From NCBI GenBank assembly GCA_030052745.1, contig JANBVO010000030.1, forward strand, positions 310,001 through 374,000: 64,000 nt of DNA. The letters run 5' to 3'. Source of the stretch: Pleurostoma richardsiae (taxonomy: Eukaryota > Ascomycota > Sordariomycetes > Calosphaeriales > Pleurostomataceae). Position 1 is the stretch's first letter; the number at the start of each line of letters is the position of its first letter. Shown here piece after piece: positions 10,903 to 19,477 of the stretch. The notes beneath the pieces are model-generated. The model did not search any database. It was given only the letters and a program-made list of their open reading frames with translations, and had not been told where the DNA came from. The position numbers were made by a program, and so were the translations under genes.

Positions 10903-12144
10903 TCAGAGGCGATGCTCAAGGAGGTACGTGTTCGAATGGACCTTGAACCAGCGACCATCCCGCACATTCTTGAACACCAATCCCTCGCCCTTCCGGCGCG
11001 TCGCCCGCTGCAGCAGGTCCTCGCGGCTCTTAGCAATCTCCCACAGCTTGACGTAGCCCAGCACGGGGACGTGCTTCAGCCCGAGCTCCTTAGCCCTCTG
11101 CTCCGCGACCCGCGGGTGCATGTGCCTGCCCGCCTTGATGTCCCACACCGCGAACACGTAGAAGTCGCGTTCCCCGGCGCCGAACCCCTCGCGGTTCTCC
11201 GCCACCTTGTCGCCCACCAGCTCGCCCTGCACGGCGACGTCGCGGCCGAGCGCTGCCATCTTGCGCGGCAGGTCGTTCCGCAGCGCCGCCTCCCAGAAGA
11301 AGCCGCCGCCCCGCTCGGCCAGCTCGACGTGGTGCGAGCACACGCCGAAGCGGCCATTCGGGAGCACGGTGTTGGGGCCGACCTCGCCCTGGCCGCGGGG
11401 CAGCTCGCGCAGGGAGGCGTACAGCTCGGCCGAGGACTTGCTGACGAAGTAGACGGTCATGGAGGCGCCGTCCATCTTGACGGACTCCTGGAACACGGCG
11501 TTGCGGTACTTGGCGCTGACGAAAAGGTTCGGGCAGTCCTGCACGCGCGAGTGGTCCGACTTCTTGCATAGCCAGGTCGGGAAACCGCCCAGGGTGCTGG
11601 CCGCGACCGGAGCCGGGATGGCAGCGCCCGGGTCGGGGGTGGCGGAGATGGCGGGTGCCTCCCACTTTGTGACGCCGATGTCTGTCGAGAAGTCCCAGTT
11701 GCCCTGCCAGAACATGACAATGGCGTTGAAAGCCTTGTTGTCCATGAAGTCGAGGTCGTCACGCAGCTTCTTGATGGGCTCATGCACCTCCGGAAAGTTC
11801 TCGAGGCGCATTAGGATGCCCTGGCTGGTGACCACGTTGCCCCCCCTGCCGAAGACCTTTGTCTGGATGCGGTGGCCACGCTCGCCCTTGAAAGTGCTGA
11901 TACTGCCCAGACCGGCGAAACGAGGGTCGCTCTCGGGGAGGAAGCAGTCGATCTCGAAGTAGAGCGCCAGCTGGCCCACCCTGAACTTTCCGGCGTCGAC
12001 CACGCAGGACCAGCCGTCTATCTCAGCGATGTACTGCTTGTTGAGGGTGCTCCGGATGGGATAGAGGTCGTGAACGACACGTAGGCTGACCAGCTTGCGA
12101 GGGGCCGTGTCCATGGGCATGTCGATGTCGAGAGGCTGGTCCAT
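10903..12144 (-). CDS. RNA ligase, DraRnl/Rnl5-like
   Basis: A single exon encodes 413 residues from the first in-frame ATG at 12144; the open frame runs four codons further but without ATG. It has the layout of Deinococcus-type RNA ligase (Rnl5): an N-terminal OB-like module of about 115 residues (KLVSLRVVHDLYPI, WSCVVDAGKFRVGQ, LALYFEIDCFLPESD) and a C-terminal nucleotidyltransferase domain. Visible nucleotidyltransferase motifs are motif I KMDG (Lys223, the expected AMP-accepting lysine), GELVG at 307-311, motif IV EGLVFK at 387-392 and motif V FKVHSN at 400-405. Family members seal nicked RNA through ligase-AMP and AppRNA intermediates, preferring 3'-OH RNA at the nick. The role in fungi is unknown to me. 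No targeting signal is obvious. The key catalytic residues look intact. Confidence 0.85.
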   Translation of the reverse strand: MDQPLDIDMPMDTAPRKLVSLRVVHDLYPIRSTLNKQYIAEIDGWSCVVDAGKFRVGQLALYFEIDCFLPESDPRFAGLGSISTFKGERGHRIQTKVFGRGGNVVTSQGILMRLENFPEVHEPIKKLRDDLDFMDNKAFNAIVMFWQGNWDFSTDIGVTKWEAPAISATPDPGAAIPAPVAASTLGGFPTWLCKKSDHSRVQDCPNLFVSAKYRNAVFQESVKMDGASMTVYFVSKSSAELYASLRELPRGQGEVGPNTVLPNGRFGVCSHHVELAERGGGFFWEAALRNDLPRKMAALGRDVAVQGELVGDKVAENREGFGAGERDFYVFAVWDIKAGRHMHPRVAEQRAKELGLKHVPVLGYVKLWEIAKSREDLLQRATRRKGEGLVFKNVRDGRWFKVHSNTYLLEHRL

Positions 12145-13257
12145 AACTAGGAGCAAGTTCTTAAGCTAGAGGCTGGTTAATATCTGAATGATTGTTTTTA
12201 CTTGTATGTAAATGTCGAGCACTTTGCGCTTTCTTTCAGTGATCGATGGTCCCAATAGAGGCTGCTTGAGAGGTATAGCGTCGATAGCGAACTTGTCTTG
12301 TTGAAGAATGTCGGCTGCAAAAGGAGGATTGTCGACTCTGTCTTCCACTCCACGTCTATGTATGTGAGGAAATGTGAATCAGGAGGGTCGTGCCAATGCT
12401 GGGTGTGTCTAGCGAAGTGCAGTCGCCGCCGCCTTTGCCAAAGAAATCGCAGAGAAAAGACAACCACGACGGGTGGAACGGGCAAGAGCAAAGAGAGGGA
12501 CCTCTGTAGTTGTAAACGTGCGAGAAAGAAATCAAGCCGTTGAGGTGACGTGCTCCTTCATGTTCTTGCCACTGGTAAAATGCCTGGGGGTCTGAAATAA
12601 AGATGGGATGAGGATGCCGCACCACAGCTAGCCACCAAAGAGATATCTGGGCGGTGACCGACCTCACAGGTCTGGACGCTGAGACTCAGGCACCGCCCTC
12701 AGTCCTAGCATAGACGCAGCAGCAAGATGACCGTGTACAGGAGGTAAGCGAAACGCTCCGTACCATACTGGAGCTGAGGAGGCTAGGCCCGTTGAAGATG
12801 TGCGATGTCAGAGGGGGAGAGCAGAGGTTTCAGAGGAAGAGATGCCGATACTATAGAGTATCTATTATTGATCGCCACTTGCTTTGCCCCCGCGGTCACA
12901 CCGCTTCGGCATCGAACGGAGGAGCCGGTATGGGAGAACGACATCAACGAGAACCAAAGCTCAAAGTATTCCCCCGGAAAGCACAGAAGACCACACAGAA
13001 GCCTGACAACCAAGGAGACAAAAAAGACAGTGCATTTGTATTCTCATCAGAGAGTACCTGGTATCCAGTGTCGATAATATCCGTCGCGATCTAAGAGCAT
13101 GTAGGTCACCCGCAAGCAGCGACAATGTCAACGCCAGATCGAATCTCGGTACCTCTTCAAACTCCCGAGATCAAGCCACTCTTCCCTTGTGTCTAGCAGG
13201 TCCCTCCTTTCGGCAATGCAGCCAGACCCAGAAACCGTAAGCTTCCATTCATCCCCT
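12145..13257. other. Intergenic region
   Basis: 1.1 kb between the RNA ligase promoter and the 3' end of the transcription factor gene. Short open frames occur on both strands but none shows family features or consistent codon use. No RNA gene was recognised. Confidence 0.5.
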
Positions 13258-15847
13258 CTAGTTATCTCTGTCGAGGAAAGCCCTCGTCGGCTCCCCGATA
13301 CCCAGGATGAATCTGGAAAACGCGACATCACTCGGCGCACCTCCTGGCGAATATACTCCCAGCCCATCAGACCCGTCCACGTCCAGTCCCCGAATAGGCA
13401 GCGCCAGCCTCGCACCCCTCACGAACGTGTGGCCAGTCCTGGAGGCTAGCGCCGCGAAGATGCGTGCCACGCTCGGAGGTGGGACCATGCCCCCCTTGTA
13501 CATCCTCGCCTTGACAGCTAGCAGCAGGTCGGCCGCGAGTGGTAAGTGGTCGGACATGTCATAGAGCAGCTGACAGGCCCGTGAGAAGGTGTCGGCAGCA
13601 ACGGCGTTGGTCTCCAGCCTGACGCCGGTAATGACCGCGACGGCGGCCGCGTAACAACTCTGTGTCAGCCAGTAGTCGTGGCGGAGACCATGGGCAGCAC
13701 GATAACCAAGGAGGGTGGAGATGATAGAGATGCCATGATTGAGACGGAGAGATTCAACAGTTGTGTCGCCATTGGGGTCGGGGAAGATCCCCGATAGTGG
13801 TTCGAGGAGCTTAAGGACAGCCATGTCAAAGGTAGCACTGGTTGGAGCGTCAGCTCAGAGCCTCGAACGAGAAAATTGCAGCTGAGGAACAGCGCAAAGC
13901 TTACTGTAAGAAGGTGATAGATGGAGGAACATTGCCGTGATTCTGCAGCCGCTTAGGGAGGGTCATGTTCCAGTTCATGAGTTCATCGTAGAGCCCTCGA
14001 AGCCTCCCGCGACTCTCCCAGGAGGCAGCCTGCTTCGGGTCATTCACCTCGGCGAGGATCTTGTCGGTAAGCTCTACTAGCCGACATTCCGCACAGAAAG
14101 CCTCCCGAAAATGTGACGCCTTTTTGGCCTGCCCAGTCGCGGGATATGGAGACCAGAGGTACTCTTCCGATGAGGAATCTGCAAGTGAGGATGACGGGTT
14201 CTCAAACGCCTTGGCAATGCTGGGCTTCCCAATGCGGGTCTTGCGAGAAAGCATCATCGATGCTTTTCTAGTTAGAGTTAGCGGGAAAGTAAGCTCATTG
14301 ACAGCCTGGCGAGAGGATGAATGCTCACACTTCCATGGAGTACATCCCCCAGCAGATAAAGGAGACAGCCTCCCACCGTCTCTCTGCCATCGGGTCGGAC
14401 AACGCCCCCAGATGGGTCATATCTACATCGAGTCCGAGAGACTGGTAAGCGTCAAAGAATGTCTCCAGGAGCGTGGCGGCCCGTTGCCTGCTCCCGGAAT
14501 TCCCTTCGTAGACCCAAAGCATCCCCAGTCCTTGGATGAGAGTAATAGACGGACGACCTGTCGTGTTGCTGAGGATGCGATGCGCCTCCTGGGCGAACGG
14601 ACGGCCCTTCCGCAGCGCAGGATCGACCGTCCTGAAGGCGCTATCTCTCCTCAGGTACAGCTGTGTGGCGTGGAAGTGAGAATGGGAGTGGAAAGACCAG
14701 GCTAAATAACGGCAGACTTACAGTGGAGACAGCCAGGATACAGTTGACGAGAAACTCGGAGCAAAACTGCACCTCAACCCCGGGCGACGACTTTAGGGCA
14801 TCAAGGAACATGGTCCGATCAAGTACGCGACTGACACTGTGGTCCCATGTCCAGAACAGGTTCAAAAGGTGTGTGAGGTAGATGTCGTTGTTCGAGACCG
14901 CTGTCCAGCGTGAGACGGGTAGAGTTGTGATAGTAGGCTCAAAAATGCTTTCGCCGTTGGCCGGCAACCCGTCGTGCCTGGATATGGGCCAGCTGGGTTA
15001 GCGATATGTACGACAGCATGCACTCATCTCTTCTCGAAAAGAACTTGCCGGTCGCTTAAACTCCTGTGATATGGCGATGGGCTAACTGATGATGGTATGG
15101 GGATATCGATAATTCCTGCCAGAGACATTAGCGTCATTGTCTGCTGCCACCGCCATCGTTTGCCTGTCGTTGTCCTGTTTCCGCTCACCTGGCCGACCAG
15201 GAAGCTTTTCCTGTCTTACGGGGCTCGACGGGTATTCGTCATCGTCTTCCTTACCTAGCTGCGGTCGAGGGGTGCCGGGCAGCACCAGCAGGGCGGCGTC
15301 CTTGATCAGGTCGACGGCTGCGTCCAAGGACGGGGCCTCCCGGATCCTCCTCGTGATGTCGAGAGACTCTCTGCTAGAGCTGCTCCGGAGAAGGTCTAGC
15401 ACCACACGCAGGTGAGCTGCGGTCTCGAGCTGCTGCCGCTGGGCGGCGCGCTGCGTCATGCCCTCCGGGACCGGATAGACGCAGTCGAGGCGCGCAGACC
15501 GGCATGGCACGCATGACGGGCGGCTGCTGTCGCACTGTTTGCCCCTCTGGTGAGCGATACGGTCCAGTCAACGGTGCGAGGCGGAGCACTCTGAACGCCT
15601 GGGGGGCTGCTGGATGGGCTGCGGCGGACGACGCGTACCTTGATCTTCCTCTTCCGGCAGTCTGTCGCGCAGTGTCAGCTCGACGACGGCTCTGCATCGC
15701 GGACAGGACACAAACGGGGGTGCTTCACTGACTTTCACAGGCGGCTAACGCCCTGTCGCGCTTCCTCTTTAGCGGGATGCTGGGCTGTGGAGCCTCGTCT
15801 CCGCGAGGCTTAGGGAGCAGAGGGCGGGAGAGCTTGGAGGACTGCAT
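13258..15847 (-). CDS. Zn2Cys6 transcription factor
   Basis: Eight exons (15847-15733, 15661-15639, 15534-15189, 15115-15049, 14977-14722, 14660-14329, 14267-13905, 13837-13258) sum to 693 residues. The binuclear cluster is assembled across exons 1-3: a basic lead (LKRKRDRALAA), then CENCRKRKIKCDSSRPSC and VPCRSARLDC, with spacing C-x2-C-x6-C-x6-C-x2-C-x6-C. The second exon is only 23 nt and lies inside the finger. Downstream is the fungal-specific regulatory (Fungal_trans) region, with WTAVSNNDIYLTHLLNLFWTWDH, an IQGLGMLWVYE block and SFICWGMYSME. Exon 4 appears to end in a GC donor (CG|GCAAGT). The exon 3 end is the least certain: GTGAGC at 15188 and GTAAGG at 15254 both give the same frame. 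It should be a nuclear DNA-binding regulator; targets are unknown. The neighbouring amidohydrolase gene is a possible but unproven target. Confidence 0.88.
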
Positions 15848-16786
15848 TATGGGATCGTATTGCGCGGGGATCGCGCGCCCTTGACCACCTTAAAGAAGCT
15901 AGAGCGTGGAGATCGGAATCGGGACGAAGACGAGGACGAGGACGAGGACGGTTGTGGTAGGGCAGGGGTGCTCATGTTGGTCAGGGGAGCGCACGGGGGG
16001 ACAGATATGGGACGCAAAGAGGAGAGGTGGAAAAGAGCACTATCTAGGGGAGCCGGCTAGATCCTACCTCTAGATATGACGCCGGCGTCACCAGCACGTA
16101 ACGATGGAGCGACGCATCCACGCTCGCGTGCAGCCAATAAGAGCGCATACGTCACTGTGATGGGGCCTTCGGCGGCCAGCGCCGATTGGCTGGCAGTGCC
16201 ACTCGGTGTGAGCTCCAGTTCGCTCAGACGTCAAACCCACGAATGAAGCGGAAGAGGGAATCGTAGAATGCGACACACTCTAATCTCCACGCCGGCGAGA
16301 TATCAATCAGTGTGATGAGATACAGGCCTCATCAGGACCCGCCTGCCTGCACGTCTGCATGGTGCAGGATACTCAGTGCAGAGGCAGCGTCCAGTACCGC
16401 TGATACAATCTTGACTGACTGACTGACTCGGCAGCCGAGCTTCTACGAGGACAGCTCTCGAATAAGGTGCCTGGACACGCAGGATGGACTGGTTGATCCT
16501 TTTTTTTTTTCTATTGAGATTCATGACTTCCCAACTCCCTTCCATCGCTCCAGCCTCTCATTGAGGATCCTATCTATAAACTAAGCTACCTACATAAGCC
16601 AAACAAGACAGCCTTCGCCGGGTATCTCCCTTCCGACCTAACAGAACGCCATTCCTCCCACCACCGTGCATAAGCTTCGGCCAGCCTCCTGATAATAGAA
16701 TAGTGCCCCCTGGTCGCTGTGCAGCCTGGCGAGATCCCTCTGAGCAGCTTCGGTCCGTTTGTTGAGGCGAGGAGGTCGGACGTACC
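15848..16786. other. Intergenic, promoter of the transcription factor
   Basis: 939 bp without a recognisable gene. It holds the hexanucleotide repeat listed separately at 15923-15951, a GACTGACT run near 16411-16425 and a T10-11 tract near 16500. No TATA box was recognised upstream of either flanking gene. Confidence 0.5.
15923..15951. repeat. GACGAG hexanucleotide tandem repeat
   Basis: There are nearly five copies of GACGAR. Read on the minus strand it is a pyrimidine-rich (CTCGTC)n tract about 75-105 bp upstream of the transcription factor ATG, so it may lie in its leader or core promoter. Confidence 0.85.
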
Positions 16787-17926
16787 TTATGTTGCGGACG
16801 GGTCCTCCACCTCCAGCCCCCTGATCCATACTTTCTTGATGCGCCGCGTCGCCGAGATGTCCTCTAGAGGGTTGCCCTCTACCAGGATAAGGTCAGCCCT
16901 GCGACCGGCCTGCAGCATCCCACGGTCGTCCAGCTTTAACACGGACGCGGCAATGCAGGTGGCCGCCCGGAGCGCTTCGAGGTTTGACAGACCCGATTGG
17001 GCGAGCAGCCCCAACTCCCGATGCAGGCTCTCGCCTATGCTGATGGGTGTATCATGCGAGTGGTTGGATTCCGTCCCGGCACAGATGCGCACACCGGCAT
17101 CGTGAAGTATCTTGACCGCACGTTGCGCTCGCGCAAAGTCGATACGGGGGTTCTCGGCCGAGGCCGGGTGTCCGTCCGACCCGCCTCGGTTGCTAGTGGC
17201 CATCTCTTGCAGCATGCTTAGCGAGGGAATGCAGGCTGCACCTCTCCTCGCCATCTCCTGGGCAACAGCTGGATCTAGCTCTGCATCGAGTGGGACGTGT
17301 ATGAAGATATCGAAGCCTAGGCGTAGTGCCCTTCTGTAAGCCTCTATCTGCGTCGCGTGTGCAATAGTCAGCAGGCCATGGCGATGTGCTGCATCTGCAA
17401 TAGCTCGGAGTACCGAATCATCAAGCCCAGGGGTATCGGCGACGACCTTGATGAAGTCGGCCCTATAGGGCCCGTCCAGCCGGGCGGCCACGAAGACCTC
17501 TGCATCGGCAACATTTCGGATCTCATTGGTCTCGCGGAAAGGGAAGCGCCGGGTCGCATCACTGCCGTTGGCGGCGACCACAGTGCCGCACGCCAGATAG
17601 GCGGGCAGGCCCATGTCGTCCTCGGACAGCGAGCGCATGGCCTGGTTCTCGGCAGATGTGCTGCTCATATCGAGAACGGTCCCGATGCCGTAGGAGGCAA
17701 ACTTCTGCAGCGCCGTCTCGGCGGCGCCGATATTGATGTTGGCATCGATGAATGCCGGCAGCAGCGTGCAGCCGCCGCCGTCTATGATGATGTCGGGATC
17801 CTCCGACTTCTCGAGCTCCTCTTGGCTAAGGATGCTGCCCGGACTAGCGGTGAATCGCATAGTTGCAGGGCCTGTGACTTGGTTACTGTCGAAGATTGCC
17901 ACGTTCTTGACCTTGATAATAGTCAT
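16787..17926 (-). CDS. Amidohydrolase-superfamily protein lacking the HxH motif
   Basis: A single exon encodes 379 residues from ATG at 17926 (MTIIKVKNVAIFD). The frame stays open far upstream, but that part is not protein-like. The order of blocks is that of imidazolonepropionase-like amidohydrolases: an N-terminal beta-sandwich strand pair, a LLPAFIDANINI block, then DFIKVVAD, TIAHAT, IFIHVPL, ICAGTESNHSH, and the C-terminal ADLILVEGNPLEDI return to the sandwich. Family enzymes are metal-dependent hydrolases of amide or cyclic C-N bonds. Here the usual HxH (first two metal ligands) is NxN (codons AAC and AAT), while AHAT and the later histidines remain, so metal binding is probably altered. 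This may be a property of a fungal subfamily. No signal peptide is seen, so it is likely cytosolic; the substrate is unknown. Confidence 0.82.
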   Translation of the reverse strand: MTIIKVKNVAIFDSNQVTGPATMRFTASPGSILSQEELEKSEDPDIIIDGGGCTLLPAFIDANINIGAAETALQKFASYGIGTVLDMSSTSAENQAMRSLSEDDMGLPAYLACGTVVAANGSDATRRFPFRETNEIRNVADAEVFVAARLDGPYRADFIKVVADTPGLDDSVLRAIADAAHRHGLLTIAHATQIEAYRRALRLGFDIFIHVPLDAELDPAVAQEMARRGAACIPSLSMLQEMATSNRGGSDGHPASAENPRIDFARAQRAVKILHDAGVRICAGTESNHSHDTPISIGESLHRELGLLAQSGLSNLEALRAATCIAASVLKLDDRGMLQAGRRADLILVEGNPLEDISATRRIKKVWIRGLEVEDPSAT

Positions 17927-19477
17927 GGCGAGTTTGTGTCGGTGGAGGAGTGCGGCGATGAAGTATCGACACGAGGTGCAGGAGGCACGCCCTAGAACAG
18001 GACCCTTGCAGGTTTGGATCGACGGTAATAATGACGGATGTTTGAGCCTCAAAATAACGATCCGGAGGTAATATTGGCTGAACCAGAGATAATTCACCAA
18101 GAGGAGCGAATTTCGCGAGGTTTTGTTCCTTATGCCTCGAGTTTTGGGGGGTACGGTGGACGTCGTTAACGGGCGGATGTACCGACTAGCTGGGTAAGGT
18201 AAGCTGATGTACTTCGGAATCTGGCCTCTAGGAACACCGGTCATTGTGATGTAATGATGTACATACCTTTGTGAATACCGTCCAGAAAGCAGGATAAAAG
18301 TGAGAAAGGTACCTGATATACGGGACCTACACGGAACGCCTACAAGTACCTTAAGTAGCCCGTGGAGATACTTGACGCCTCGTACCGCATTAGCCGCAGT
18401 GACCCTGGATGATGTCACGGCGACGTACATTTTCACGTACCCTCAGAGAGGCCGGTAAAGGTACCCAAGGTACCCAAGGTACCCAAGGTACCTCCCTACC
18501 TAACCTGGCCGCACGTTAGGCTATCTCTCGAGGGCTTCACTTGTCGTTCGTCGGAGCGGCCCTCTTTGGCGGTGCCAGCGGAATACATGGCATACACGCG
18601 GCTGCAAGGCACACATAACCCCCTGTCACCCTGCAGACGGGACGACGGACTCCCTAGACCCTCGCCGAAGAAATCGTGCGGTTCTTGAAGGCATCAACAC
18701 ACTCCTCAACACTCAGCTCTCCCGAGGCCGAACTCATCGCCGGACGTTTGGTGCCTAGGTCAGGTAGGTACTTACTGTCCCAGATGCCCATGCCCAACCG
18801 GCTGCTTGCGCGCCAGCAGAGTTCTGGGATAGCTGGCGGACGTCGTCAGGCGACGATAGAGAGACAGTCGATGATGCCTCGTGGTAGGCCAGCGACCAGT
18901 TCTCTCGCCCGGGCAAAATGCCGAGCCCCTAGACCACTCACGTTCGAGCATTCCCCCCGGCACAGGGACCTTAGGCAACTTTAGATTCTTTGACAAGTCT
19001 CTGGTCCAGCGGCGCAAGTCCGGCAGTCCAATCACACCCGAGCGCTCCCCTGCGGCTACTGCAATCTCCATGTCTGAATTAAAGTAGGGCCTTGCGGGGT
19101 CCTGGCTGCCAACCAAAAATGACAACATCCTTTCCGAACGTTCTTAGATAGCGGCGGGAATGGACGCTGAAGGGTCCAGATCGCCGATGCAGCCTCGCAC
19201 GGCTCTACTATCAACGCCATCTCCGTAATCAGGTCCTAACATACTGTACACAACGGCCTCTGGGCCGCTCACCCAACTCGGAGAAGCCCGACAAACACCA
19301 TATCACGCCAGAGTCAGAAGATATTAGGCCGGTGGGCTCAATATCGCTGACCGCTTAGGCCAGTGCATATGAGCTTTTTGCTTTTGAGGCTCGTCAAAAC
19401 CACGCCCAAGTCGATAACACCCCTGAAGAGACGAGGCCACAGTATCGTATAATATGACCAGTCACTCTTTTCACCGC
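17927..19477. other. Intergenic region
   Basis: 1.55 kb between the amidohydrolase promoter and the 3' end of the SNF5-family gene. It contains the GGTACCCAA tandem repeat listed separately. A 118-codon minus-strand frame at 18772-19128 is not supported. Confidence 0.5.
18460..18492. repeat. GGTACCCAA 9-bp tandem repeat
   Basis: Three perfect copies of GGTACCCAA are followed by a partial GGTACC. Further GGTACC or GTACC hexamers occur nearby (18310, 18347, 18437). The unit contains the palindrome GGTACC. Confidence 0.9.

Noticed and set aside
17927-18436. N-terminal extension of the amidohydrolase frame by 170 codons
   Set aside because: The extension is not protein-like, and the domain begins naturally at MTIIKVKNVAIFD.
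18772-19128. A 118-codon minus-strand frame
   Set aside because: Some stretches look protein-like (MEIAVAAGERSGVIGLPDL), but there is no recognised domain, and a competing frame lies on the other strand; too weak to call.
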